This document shows positions 1 through 11,499 of a stretch of DNA of 64,000 bases, piece after piece. Position 1 is the stretch's first letter; each line of letters starts with the position of its first letter. The notes beneath the pieces were generated by a model. It had not been told where the DNA came from and ran no database searches. It saw only the letters and a list, made by a program, of their open reading frames with translations. Source of the DNA: Melastoma dodecandrum (lineage: Eukaryota; Streptophyta; Magnoliopsida; Myrtales; Melastomataceae); NCBI GenBank assembly GCA_029817715.1, contig JARUPY010000190.1:1178001-1242000 (forward strand), in the 5' to 3' direction. The translations under genes and the position numbers were made by a program.

Positions 1-38
1 TTCCCCGCCCCAACTTCACACTCGGTTTTCCTCCGAGG

Positions 39-1528
39 ATGTCAGTTTCCATGGCGTTGATGTCCTCGCTGTCGGCGCCCAACCTCCAATGCATGTCGTA
101 CCAGCCTCACCCTCAGACTTTCCCCAAGACCCACTTCTCCTTTCCCGCTCTTACCCCTAAAAGAGCCTCCTTTGATGGGGTCTGCGCCCCGCATGCCGCG
201 GCAGATAGTGGGTCCCCTGTCGCGGTGGAGGTGAAGGAGGAGGCCGACAAGGAGGGAAATGGGTCGCCCCCGGTTGTGGCAGCGGTGAAGGAGGGAGGGG
301 AGGGGGAGTTGGTTCAGGTGGTGAAAAAGTTTGAGGATGGGAGGTGGGTTGGGGGGACATGGGACTTGAAGCAGTTCAAGAAGGATGAGAAGGTCGATTG
401 GGATGCCGTCATTGATGCTGGTATGACTTTGAAAGAAGCAGGATTCTCTCCCTTCCCTATCTCTGCTGTTCTATTATTTTGTGTTTTTTGTCTGTTGGGT
501 TTGGTTTGATCTCGGATTCCGGTTGATCTCATGCTGCTGCATTTAGTTTTGGGATTTCGATGTTGTGATTTCGGTGGTGGAGATGAGGAATGTGTTTCGA
601 AACTGTGGCTTGCTTCGAAGGAGGCTAAGATTTGGTTGCTTTTCGGAATGGAGTTGGGATAACGAAATGGTTTGGGTTGTCTGCAACATCCTGCATTTTT
701 AAACTAGTCAATTGCTCGGAAATTGGATAGAAATGTCATATTGTGATTTCTTCGTGCTTGCCAAGCTACTGAAGGATTCCCAGCATTTCATGATGAACCG
801 ACACGAGCGGGACTCTCATGGATAGTGACGATCGATGTATTTTGATAATTTCTGTGATCTATCTGCGATAATGTTAACCTAGGATAGTAGTCATGGAACC
901 ATTCCTCCAGAGCAGATTCCTGACCCCTTCATTTCTCTTACTCACTCCTGCATCACGAGTGAATGACTTAATGTTCAGAGTCCAATTCCGCTGCAAAATC
1001 TCCATAACAGCATTTCGACTTCATTATGAGCTGACCCTATCATGTCTTTTCCCAGAGGTCAGGAGGAGGAAGTGGCTAGAGATCAACCCTGAGACGTCAA
1101 GCAACGAGGACCCGGTCCTCTTCGACACATCCACAATTCCCTGGTGGGCTTGGATGAAGAGGTTCCATCTCCCGGAAGCAGAGCTACTCAATGGTATATC
1201 ATCTTAGAAACCCCTCGACTATCTCCTAGCCTATCAACATCACTCCCTTGCTTATCATGGGTGGCTGCGTCATTCCTTTTGGGATCCAGGGAGGGCAGCG
1301 ATGGTAGGGTTCTTCATGGCGTACTTTGTGGACAGCCTGACGGGGGTAGGGCTGGTGGACCAGCTGGGGAACTTCTTCTGCAAGACCTTGCTGTTTGTCG
1401 CTGTGGCAGGGGTGTTGCTGGTTAGGAAGAATGAGGACATCGAGACTCTGAAGAAGCTAATCGACGAGACCAACTTCTATGACAAGCAATGGCAAGCTAC
1501 GTGGCAGGATGAGACCAAGAAAGAGTGA
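39..1528 (+). CDS. LIL3: Light-harvesting-like protein 3 (LIL3), chloroplast
   Basis: Three coding exons, 39-420, 1056-1193 and 1290-1528, join in phase to 252 residues; introns are GT-AG. About the first 45 residues are Ser/Pro/Ala-rich, as expected of a chloroplast transit peptide. An acidic linker follows, then the family block around [16 protein letters not shown]. The C-terminal half has the LHC-type helix containing [12 protein letters not shown], split across exons 2 and 3, and a second hydrophobic segment. In the family, LIL3 is a thylakoid protein that binds chlorophyll and stabilises geranylgeranyl reductase and protochlorophyllide oxidoreductase in chlorophyll and tocopherol synthesis. 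The start is the first ATG of the window, 38 nt from its edge, so the promoter lies outside. An AATAAA-like signal follows the stop at about 1565. The length fits the family, and I see no lesion. Confidence 0.93.
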
Positions 1529-1845
1529 TCTTAAGAAGAACAGCCCCTTTTATTTGAGAGTAACGAAATAAAAGAGGACCTTTTGTGTGAGTAATTTTCT
1601 TTCTTTCTTCTAGAGGTTTGTGTTAAGAGAGGCTTGGGATTGAAAATGCTAAAGCGAGGTTTTACTGCAGTTCTTCCCACCTCTTATCAGTAGTTTTTGT
1701 CATTACTATCCTTAGGCATGGAACAGCTATTTTTCTGAAATATCAAGCAACGTTTGTCTGGTGTACTCCCAAAGCGACAGGGTGCGCCGCACACGTGAAA
1801 AGAGTGTAGGGAAAAAGATCAGTATGGGAATCCAAATATATGATC

Positions 1846-4354
1846 TCAAGCTGAACTTTTATCGACTCTTCTCAAAGCAAAAGGAACAGGTTTTTCCAGT
1901 ACAGACACATTTACATTGTTCCACACATCAAAATTCGTAGGCAGACCCACAATCTTCTCAGTGATACCCATGTCCTCTTGAAGGACCATGCCAAAGACCG
2001 TGTACTGATTCCTCCACTCCTCATGGTTCGCCAGGCTGATGAAGAACTCGGGCCCCGATCCAATCCAGGCAATGCTTCCCTGTCTTATGTCGAGGCAGAA
2101 TTCCGACGGAATCTTTTCGAATGCGCCTCCTTGCACTTCTAGAGTTCCTTGAAGGAGTGCGTAAGGAGGGCCAAAAGGTTCCTAAGGGCAATATACATCA
2201 AGTTATGAACAATGAGCAGTTAATATCGTGTCAGCTTCTAACAAGTGACGTGCTCAATCATGCAATGAAGTTCCAGAATCATTTTGTGTATAATCAAGAT
2301 CGAAAGTAAACAAAAGAGGGCAATAATTCGGAAGAGCCTTACATTTTTAAGGTGATTGCCTTCCGCGTCCCAAAATCTTCCCCTGCCCTCAGCACGGAAG
2401 AATTGGCAGCCAGCACAGTGCCGCAAAGTCAACAACTCTAGAATATAAGCAACTGAGCGCGGAGCACACTCTGGGAAAAGCTGCAACAAGAGAAGATGCC
2501 CATCCTCGGAATGAGAAGAACGGAGTTGTCACAGATATAAGTACACTTGGAAAATTCATGGCTATCGAATTCAAAGAACAGTCATAAAAGATGGCAAACC
2601 TCTAGATGAGTTCCACCATTACTAAAAATAAAAGATTAGGCTTTTGAAGGATGTGGGAACCTTACCTTGATATGCATGATGCCATATTCTGTCTCCAAAC
2701 CAATTATACCCTGATGAAGATGAAATTGAGAGTCATATTCAAATATGTTTCATTAATTTAGAATGGCGTGATGATATTACAGAGCACAATGCCATCACTC
2801 AAGTCTTCGTTAATTGTACGGTACATAGCATAGATATATCCATGCATAGCCAAATCGATTTGACAGAAAATCTTATTTCATAGAATTAGATACTTGTGAG
2901 TGCTCAGTTAATTTTACAGTTGAATTACCTGTCCTCTCCCAAAGATGAGGCCAGATGTCCAACTCACAGTTGGCCCTCCATCATGACGATCTGGAGCCAG
3001 TGGGTCTTTTTGCTTCTTAAGCCAGCACTGATGAAAATAGGCAAAAGTCAATGACAGAGATAAAATGCATGGAAATATGTAAGGAAAAACATGAGCTTTT
3101 TGAACACTCCCAGAACGGTATCTAAATTCAAAAGCAGCTTACTGCAAGCAGATACAATAGAATAGCTAGTGTATATTATTTAATCAAGCCGCTCAAATCA
3201 CCATATTGAAATTGGTAAGGGAATGTGTCCAACCCAAGATTATTATCACAGAAGTTGAGAGATTTTCACCCCAATACCCCACAAAGGCTGAACCCAGTGC
3301 ACTAATGTGACGTTGGTGTTGGACAAGAAATCCAAACATCAAAGGTGACTCCACGATCAAAATGCCAATGTATCTAGGACGAGCCACCATGGTGTAAAAC
3401 ATTTCATTCTGAACACTCAAAGACTAATTTCTGGCTATTATGTGTTTCTTGGAGACTCCACGATCAGGTTGAAACCACATCACCTCTTGCAACCCAAAAG
3501 GTCACACCAAAATTTGGAAAAGAAAAGAAATAGGCTGAAAAACCGAGATCATGGAGTTCAGATTTAAAGAACCAATAACAAAAGAAACATATCTCACAAA
3601 GTATATACCAGAAATCCTTCGGGTAGAGATCACATTGGTATCATCCTAACACCAATCTACATCAGTAATGACAAAAAGTCTAACATCTTCCATCGATTCT
3701 GGTTTCACAGCAACCACAACGACCATTCAATCATGAATAGAAGCCCATAACCAACCAGCGAATATCGCATCACAATTGACATGGATAATCGATCCTCGAC
3801 CATAAAAGACTAACGGCGCTCATTACATTCAACTCCGATCACATCAAATCCAAAAATCAATCCAACCGAAATCAGTTCAGGTCAAACCGCATCAGAAACA
3901 AGCAATCCCCAGCAAGTCAACTAAAACTCACAAACCTCAAAACGTTCAACAACACCACAAACTAAAAAATGCAAAAACCAACCTCGCCGAATTTGGACCC
4001 GCAACCCCTCCGATCACCACAGAAGACCCAGCTATCACACAAACAAGGCCCGCCGTCCCCCTCACACATCTTCCTACAAGCCTCGCAGCACTCCTCCGGC
4101 CTATTGAACTTGAAATCCGTGCCCCATTTAACCGCGGCCCCCCAAAGCTCCAGCCCCTCTATCCCCTTACAACAACCACCCCTGCCTCCTCCTCCTCCAA
4201 CGTCCCTGCCCACATCGTCCTCGGGGGCATTTGTGTCGCTAGGTCCTAGAGCGATGGTGTAGAAAGCGTACACGATGGTGCAGGAGACGAGGACAATGCA
4301 GAGGAGGACGAGGGTGGCGAACCGGGTGGGGTCGGAGTCTGGCCTGCGGCGCAT
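1846..4354 (-). CDS. Membrane-anchored cyclophilin-like (PPIase-fold) protein with Cys-rich luminal segment
   Basis: Five exons on the minus strand, 4354-3983, 3027-2929, 2710-2666, 2480-2343 and 2181-1846, all phase 0, give 329 residues. The N-terminus MRRRPDSDPTRF is followed by one hydrophobic helix (about residues 12-36), suggesting a type II signal anchor. Residues about 58-135 hold many cysteines (CCKGIEGLELWG, CCEACRKMC, CLCDSWVFC, then CWLKKQKDP across the first intron). The rest matches the plant cyclophilin-like family: LFPECAPRSVAYILELL, then FFRAEGRGRFW, GPPYALLQGTLE, GSGPEFFISLANHEEW and YTVFGMVLQEDMGI. Substrate-site residues of classical cyclophilins are only partly kept, so isomerase activity is uncertain. 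It probably acts in the endomembrane lumen (inference). The ATG at 4354 is the first in frame before the membrane helix. Confidence 0.85.
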
Positions 4355-4539
4355 ATCTGGGTCAAAGGGGATGGGGATCGGGGAAATGGGGAGGTGGGTT
4401 CTTCATGGGAAGGACTAAAGTTTGATTCTTTGATGGGATTCGGGGGGCATTTTAGGTTGGCGGAGGTGGACAGAACGTAGGAAGTGGATTTGGGAGGGAG
4501 AAGTCAACCGCCGCCGAAGAGGAGGAAACAATTATTAAA

Positions 4540-5280
4540 AAAATAATGATAAGAAGTAAACAAACGGAGGTTAACAAACTTAAAGTAAATTTAAAAAAAA
4601 AAATAGTAAAATTTTTTTTACCACAGATCTACATTGAGAATCGTATTTAAAAATGTGAAATTAATTTTTAAAATGTGTTTCGATTAGGTTAAAATAAAAA
4701 AAAAATTATGAATTATAAGACATGTTTCAATTTCTTTTTGTGAGATCTTTTCTACGAAATATGCTTCCAGTTAAAGTTAATTGAAATAGGTCTGATTTTT
4801 ATACATGTGAAATTTTATGTATTTACAATTTTATAGATTTTATTCCTAACACGGACGTTGTGCAATACTAATATAATGGGAGAATAAAAATTTATGAAAT
4901 AGGATAAATAATTTCGAAATTTTGTTTATAATGTTCCGAAATTGGACTTATAAAGTCCAACTTTTTTAAGGGGTTTAAGTATGACTTTCAAAAAAAATAA
5001 AAATAAAAACCGAACTTAGACTTATAAAGTCCAACTTTAAAAGAACCCTTAAGGAGGTCAGACTAAGTCCTAATACCTTAATGAGTGAACTCGGACTTAA
5101 TAAAATGGGCATTATTTTCGATATTAGACTACCATCTTTCGCAAATTTTTTTCCATGTTTCGGTTCTTTCCTTCTATTTTAACACTCCTCTTACACTTAA
5201 CTAAATTATACGAGTTTAAACCTAGGCATGGTTTATATTTCACTTTTAAGTATGTTCAGTCCTCCACGGGGATTGCTTAG
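4540..5280. other. AT-rich intergenic stretch with a repeated palindromic 20-mer
   Basis: I see no open frame worth calling. A 20-mer beginning GACTTATAAAGTCC occurs twice as a direct repeat (about 4945 and 5020). Its first 15 bases read as a palindrome, GGACTTATAAAGTCC, in the first copy. The stretch separates the divergent cyclophilin-like gene from the ABCB relic and probably holds decayed transposon sequence. Confidence 0.5.
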
Positions 5281-5289
5281 TCTAGTTCG

Positions 5290-6190
5290 CTATCTCCCGA
5301 TTATAGCAAAGCGAAAGCTGCCGCAGCTTCTGTTTTGTGGGATTCTCGACCATATATCGAACATTTGACCCAAGTGATGAATCTGGAACGATGCTGGAAG
5401 ATGTGGTAGGAGAAATAGTTCTCCGCAGCGTCACCTTTGAGTGCCTTTCTCGGCCCTTCATACAGGGGTGGCAAGGTACGCGAAGCCATCTTTCGGTTGT
5501 TACTTGGCTTCTTCTTCGTTGATTATATGTGGTCATGCAGTGCAGACTATTGTTTGCTTGGAGGAAGTGGGAGCTGGAAGTTGACAGTGATCGCATTGCT
5601 GCAACACTGTTATGATCCTGATTCAGGATACATTTCACTGGACGACGTCAGCATCAAAACACTGCGACTCCAATGGTGGACACTGTAGGTGCGAACATCA
5701 CCTGCAGGAAGATCTGTTCTAGGTAACGATTCCGTCTGTTGCTCGTATTCAGTTGCAAAGATCTGTCAAACCGTTGGACAGTGGGTAAGCCCTATCGTCG
5801 AGACAGTGGTGTGGTCATTAGATTAGATGATGCAGATTTTGCAACACTTCTTTTCCCTTGCAGGCACTGGATTTTGAGGATGCGGAAAGTGGATCGTAGC
5901 CATCTTTCCAACTTGTTTGGCTAGTTTTCAGTTCATACAATTACTCTTGAAGAAACTTCCGATCTTTACAATGCTGCCGAGAAGTACCTATACGCCAAAT
6001 GAGGTCCCAAGTCGCGCTGAATGATCTGGATTTTGTAAATATTAAACTTTTTATTTGTTTATGTTATTTGAAATACAGGAGAAAGTGGTCCAGGATGGAC
6101 GAGGACATGGAAAGCTGTCGTACGGGGGCTTCTCAAGAATAGCGAGAATGCTTACCGGATAGTCAAAGAATCTGTTCATGTTCGTCGGTC
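5290..6190 (+). pseudogene. ABCB (P-glycoprotein-like) transporter relic, nucleotide-binding domain fragment
   Basis: Separate blocks in shifting frames match the linker and first part of an ABCB nucleotide-binding domain. These are SPDYSKAKAAAASV (about 5295-5340), FDPSDESGTMLEDVVGEI (about 5365-5420), [14 protein letters not shown] (about 5430-5475), a degenerate Walker [10 protein letters not shown] (about 5557-5583), and [19 protein letters not shown] followed by a Q-loop-like LQWW (to about 5685). The Walker A has lost its invariant Gly and Ser (G to W, S to L), and several frame changes and stops intervene. A weak trace around 6080-6180 (RGLLKNSENAYR) may be the signature-motif region. 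No transmembrane domain is visible. This is a truncated dead copy; a functional half-transporter is excluded by the missing catalytic motifs. Confidence 0.72.
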
Positions 6191-6199
6191 CTAAGACTG

Positions 6200-6538
6200 G
6201 GATCGGTCGTTACGGAGGTTATGCAGGAATCTATTTGCAGCCCACCCTACATCCCAAATGAGACAAATAGGGCAGTGGCATTGCCAAGGGACTGCGGGCG
6301 CAAGGGGGTGTGATCTTCGGCATCTGCTGGAGCGAAGGTCTCCTTCAGAATTTCAGACATGGAGGGGGGGAATTCCCAGGAGGCAAGCACGGTAAGGAAC
6401 CTGCACTAAGAAAATCAAGATGCGGGAATGTGTCCATACAAACCAATGTCGTTGTTAGTTCAACGGCGAAGATTATTCACCATCATAAGCAGACATTACA
6501 ACGAGCTCTCTCAAGTAAACCACCAGAGCTTCCGAGTT
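6200..6538. other. Intergenic stretch, no feature seen
   Basis: It lies between the ABCB relic and the 3' end of the reductase-like gene on the opposite strand. One 90-codon open frame (6310-6582, +) runs into the antisense of the reductase exon and has no recognisable motif. Part of this stretch is probably the reductase 3' UTR. Confidence 0.4.
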
Positions 6539-7813
6539 TCAGACAAACTGGTCAAGATACTCGTCAACTGTCTTGTACTTGACGTCAGGGTATAGAGCCG
6601 AAGCCTCGACAAACGATTCCTCGATCTCTGAGTTGGCTTGGATCCCGAGCACAAATGCGGCATGCAAGATGGAAAGCATCAAGTTGAGAGGAAACGACGC
6701 CTCTGCAGCCAAAGGAAAGCATGAGTCAGCGTTTCTAGTTCCTGTCAAAGGCTTCCTCTGAATTGGAAAATGGAAATTTGTTACCTTCAATGTTCCGGAG
6801 GACTTGGTCGATGGGGATATGGACCCTCTCGAGGGTCTTCCCGATCTTCTTCTCCTACAATGAGACCAGGTCGTTGAAAGAGTAGGTGTTCAGTGTAGGC
6901 CTGATGTCTACGACCTTGTTCAGCGTCCTTGGATCGTCCACCGCTTTGATTGTGTAGGTTGCGATATCCTCTTCCTGGTTGAATACGGCTGCAAAACAAA
7001 CCAAACTAGCCACCAGATCTAGGGACATTTGATTTGAAGATAACATATCCTCCTCACTGAATTGTTGGATACCTTTGGGATTACCGTCGCCGAAGATGAT
7101 CACCCTGTCTCTCGGGGGACCAGTGGCGCCATGCTGGAGAAATGTCGAGAGGGAATAACTACCGAAGCAGTTAGAGTATACATATGTATGAGGGATGTTT
7201 TCAGCCTCGATAGATTGACGAATCCTTGATTTGATCTCCAAAGCAGATCTCAACGGCTCCACGATGCGGGTGCGGTCCACATTGGTTGCAAACTCCGAAG
7301 GGAGGAATCTCTACACAGCAGTCGCACGTCAACGAAACGGAAACGAACGCAAAAACTTATGTAACAGCACGACACTTAAGTACCCCCGACCTTGATGTTT
7401 CCAGACTTCTTGATGGCGGCGATGATCCGGTCCTGGTCAGCCAGCTGCGCATTCCCGACCGTGGATATGATCACGTCGACCTCCTCAATAGCCTTCTCCA
7501 AGCTCTGCTGATCATACAGATCACCCTACGGAGAATCAGACCATGAAAAAAACCAACATGAGACCGTGAAATCAAAACAGAGCAGAACAAATAAAGAAAA
7601 GCCTTAAATATCGAGGGGGTAGCAGCTCACATGGACGAGGTCGATGCCAAGGGAGCGGAAACTCTCGATGGTAGCAGACTTGGCAGGGTCCGAGAGGGTG
7701 GACTCCCTAACGAGGACGGTGGTTGGGTGACCCGCCCTGGCGCTGGCCTCGACGATGAACCTGCCGATGTACCCGGTGCCGCCGATCACCAGGATTCTGG
7801 TCTTTGCCGCCAT
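6539..7813 (-). pseudogene. Isoflavone reductase / phenylcoumaran benzylic ether reductase-like gene with a premature stop
   Basis: Five exons, 7813-7631, 7525-7391, 7310-7073, 6988-6785 and 6702-6539, keep phase throughout and would encode 307 codons, the normal length for this NADPH-dependent reductase family. Visible motifs are the dinucleotide-binding ILVIGGTGYIGRFIVEAS, VDVIISTVGNAQLADQDR, RFLPSEFATNVDRTR, the IEAENIPHTYVYSN region with a preceding Lys (EIKSRIR), EEDIATYTIKAVDDPRTLNK, and the C-terminal KYKTVDEYLDQFV. One codon, 6857-6855, is TAG after NDLVSL, where the family has Trp (TGG). The product would stop after 229 residues and lose the C-terminal substrate-side portion. Every other exon and splice site is intact, so this is a very recent null allele, a young pseudogene, or a base-call error. 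Enzymes of this family reduce phenylpropanoid-derived lignans and isoflavones in the cytosol. Confidence 0.85.
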
Positions 7814-7829
7814 GTAGGAAGAAGTAAAA

Positions 7830-9835
7830 CGGAAGGAAACGGTCGGGGCGGGAATCGGGGAGACGAAATCAACGGTCGAGATGAGCCGAGTGGCACGTGT
7901 CCGTGGGGATCTTCGGTTTTTATAGAGGAGAAGGATTAGGAGGTTGAAGTTACGAAACTGCCCCTTGCTTCTGGTAATGCTTTCGCTTTCTTTTCTTTTT
8001 CTCTTGCATAAGCGCATGCGTCACCACAAAGTTTAGGTTAAATTTCAAAAGGAAGAAAAAATAAGTAAAATAATAAAACGTTTAATAAATATTGGAAGAA
8101 TAAGAATCCGACAAGTATATTCTTAATCCATTCCAAACTCTTCTTGGGCATGGGACTTCATAAGATTACAGTGAAAAGAATTATTCAAAGAGAGATTTGG
8201 TAAACTCAAGACATACATATATTTCATGAACACATGAGATCGAGGAGTTCACTCGAATTGCATGAAAACTACCACTTACAACATGCGTGTCCCCGAAGAG
8301 AAGTGTTCGATTGTATTGTTGTTGATATTTATATTAGAACCAACATCATCGATAAGGAATTATCACCCACCACGAAATATAATGTTAAATGTGGTGCAAT
8401 TTAGAATTGGGAGATGTTTAGAGATTTATTTTGTTAAAATAAAAAAATTATGGTAATACTAGCCACTAAAAATTTGTGACTACCCACTGCTATATTATTT
8501 TATTTGCATATAACTATTAATTAACATTCCCTTTTCTCTAATAAATAAAAAGCCTACTAGTCGCTACCAAATAAAAAAAAATTCTTGATAATAGTATGTA
8601 GTTTGTAATAAGAGGCGTTAAATTTCCGGAATGTAACAAAAAATTGAACCGGAAGGCCTATTTTGTAGCATAATCATTCTTGCGGCGAAACTAAATCAGA
8701 ATGAGCGAAATGGAATCAAATATATTCCATTTCGATTGCGATTTTGGAAAACAAATAAACAATTAGTAGAATTAGAATGATGAGTATCGCACATCTATTA
8801 TGCTTATATTAGTAGTTGTAAAATCTATGTTTTCTTAAAGTGGCTTTTTAGTGAGTCTAAGGGGTGATGCAAGTTAGTTTTGAGGCTTCAAAATTAAATA
8901 GATGTTAATATGCATGGCCTAATCCTACTATTAAAAGATCCGTACATATTTATTATAAAAATAATAATAATAAATATGCCCTTTTACTTTTCATTTTTAA
9001 AATTCCAAAAAGCTTTAGGCTAAAACTGCTTCCAATTTATCCTTTGGAATTAACTAATAGCTTATTAGTATTAATTTTCAATTTCTCCAGTAATTTCTCT
9101 AGGACAATTTGACATTTCATTGATCTTCGCTCTCAAATTTTATTTTATTAAAAAATAATTGTAACATTTTAAATTTATTTGGGGAGATGGAGAGTTTAAG
9201 AGTAAGAATTAGATTAGTTTAAAAGTTATGGGACTATAATTAAATGACAGGGATAGGTTAGAGAAAATAATTTTTTATTTAGAGGGAAATGTCACATCTC
9301 AATGGTCAAAACTTGTCTAAAATTTCCACTAGATCTCTTTAAATTAATTAATTGATTAAATGGTTCAAGTTGATAATCTCTAACTAGATGGAATCAGCAC
9401 TTAATTATTCACATATAACTACTTTTCATTCCTTTATAAAAAAAATCTGAAATATTTACATTTATCCTAAAAAGTACTTCAATTTATTACTATAAAAAAA
9501 GATTGATTTTTTTTTAGACATTAATTTTGAAGTGTTTTTATAGGACATTAATTTTTTAATATATATATAATTTAGAGTGGAACTACCTAACCGGTAGAAC
9601 AAATCATACACATATACAACATAATTTGACATTGACTTTTGATTCCCATAGAAACAATCAGACAAATGCATCCAAAGAAAAAAAAATACCATCCTCCTAA
9701 TTAATCTTCGATTTTTCATAGATTAAATTACTTCCCCTAGCCTGATTTGTAATCCTAGCCTCTCTATCGCGCGAATAATTTCATGTGACTTCCCTATGTT
9801 TTTATTTATGTATTAAGTAATGGGGCCTATGGACA
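7830..9835. other. Long AT-rich intergenic region
   Basis: About 7830-8010 should hold the reductase promoter and 5' UTR. Further left-to-right the DNA is strongly AT-rich with short open frames only; the longest is 85 codons on the minus strand at 9462-9719 and is low-complexity. I see no coding motif, tRNA or tandem repeat worth calling. Confidence 0.5.
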
Positions 9836-9839
9836 ACCA

Positions 9840-10316
9840 AAAGGAAAATAATAATTGATGTTAGGATTTAGGGAGGCATGTGATGGAGCTTTGTTATTTC
9901 GCCAAATGACGCAGTATTGAAAATAATTCGCCAATTAACCCATCAAAATTGGTTTTACAAAGGCCGACTTCCCCACACTTAGAAAAAATTTTGACAAACG
10001 AAGTCTGGGATGCCTCATAACGGTCTTGGTGAATTTCCTCGTGTTAATTTTTTTTGTCATCTAATTTAAAAAAAATGCCTAGTGAGGAAGTCGGCCTTAC
10101 CTTTGAATTTAAAAAAAAAAACTAATTTCCTCGTGTGAATGACCATTAAAATTTTTTTTTTACTAAGTGTTGAGAAGTCGGCCTTTGTAAGACCGACTTT
10201 GGTGGGTTAGTTGCCGAATTAATTTCAAAAATGCGTCATTTGACGAATTATTTCGCTAAATGACGTCATAAAGGAACAAAGCTCGTCAAACCCAAAATCA
10301 TCACGCCTTTTGATCC
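9840..10316. mobile_element. Foldback MITE with long imperfect terminal inverted repeats
   Basis: The left arm, from about 9840 to 9985, is the reverse complement of the right arm, about 10150 to 10316, with small indels. Paired landmarks are GAGCTTTGTT (9886-9895) with AACAAAGCTC (10275-10284), CCAAATGACGC with GCGTCATTTGACG, and TTACAAAGGCCGACTTC with GAAGTCGGCCTTTGTAA. The arms enclose an AT-rich core. There is no coding capacity. The exact ends and target-site duplication are not clear to me, so the outer coordinates are approximate. The whole could fold into one long hairpin. Confidence 0.7.
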
Positions 10317-10319
10317 TCT

Positions 10320-11499
10320 AAACAAAAGTTAAAACATATAATCTCCTTACATGATGGCATACCTTTAGTTAGCTTTTGAGATAATTATCCCGAAATCCTT
10401 GTATAAAAAAAAGGGAGTTATTTGACTATCTATGATGTTCTTTAAATTAAACAAAGGGCAGAAGAAGGAGAATCAGCCGACAAGACTCTTGAAAAAGAAT
10501 GCTGTTCTCTCCCCCCAAGAGAGGGCCGACACTTGTCCCAACGATGATCCAGCTAAAATTATCAAATCCACGACCAACGTTAAATGAAAAAGAACTGGAT
10601 TTCAGAAAAGAATGGGAAGAAGATTTGGTTTTCTTTGTTTATGATTTATTACCATATAAGCATGGGAGGCAGGCTTTTCTTTCTTTCTTTTTTTCTCCCA
10701 TGTCCGAAATTTTATTACGCGTTTGGTTTTTGTTTGTTCGATTGTTTGATCGTCTTCTCTTTCTTTTGTTTTTTTTTTTCCATCGTCCCGTTCTTTCCTT
10801 ACCCTGTAAGAAAAATATATTTAAAGCCCCCTCTTGGGGGTTGCATTTCACAAGAAAACCCAGTGTTTCTTCCCCCCATCCCACCACCCAACTGTGATTT
10901 TGGTCCCTTTGGTAAGTCTCGATTCTTCATTTCCACCTCAAAGTTCCTTCTTTTTGTTCCGAAAGGAGTGATTTTTTCGTGTTGGGTTGTCGTGATATTC
11001 GGCTTAAAGACTTGGGTTCTTCTTGTTTTCGTTTTGTTTCTTCTGGGGAAGGTTCGGTTTTGTTGGTTATTGGGGTGGGTTGAGGTTGGGTTGGGGAGAT
11101 TTGATTTTCGTTTCATTTTTTTTTTGTGAAGATTGTTGAATTTCGTGGGGGCGAGTTTTTTTTGTTCGGAATTGGTAGGTAGAAATTGTGTAGATGTGTC
11201 CCAGTTTTGATCCCTTCGATTGGGGAGCTCGTCTTCGATGGGATTGGATGCTTCTTTAGGGTAACACCGTTTCCGTGGTTGATTGATTTGTGTTAGGTAT
11301 GGTTGACTGTTTTTATGAATGAGATTAGTGGTTATAACTTGCTGATTTTGCTTGGAAGGTAGAAGCTTATGATGTCTGTGGCGATGCCCCTAAGGATGAG
11401 GGTTATGATGATGATGTGTTGCGGAGAAGCCTAAAGGCTCAGGCGTTTCAGGCGGCAGTGGTTTGCCTTTTTCTTTTGGCCTGTTGGTTGATTCCTTAA
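10320..11499. promoter_or_regulatory. Upstream region and 5' leader of the CBL gene
   Basis: It contains pyrimidine-rich stretches (about 10676-10800 and 11100-11165) and several short open frames that I do not regard as genes. The segment at 11360-11455, rich in GATGATG and ending before the ATG at 11500, looks like transcribed leader. A leader intron is plausible. The transcription start cannot be fixed from sequence alone. Confidence 0.4.

Noticed and set aside
3969..4262. Pro-rich + strand frame opposite the cyclophilin-like first exon
   Set aside because: It is an antisense shadow of the Gly/Cys-rich exon.
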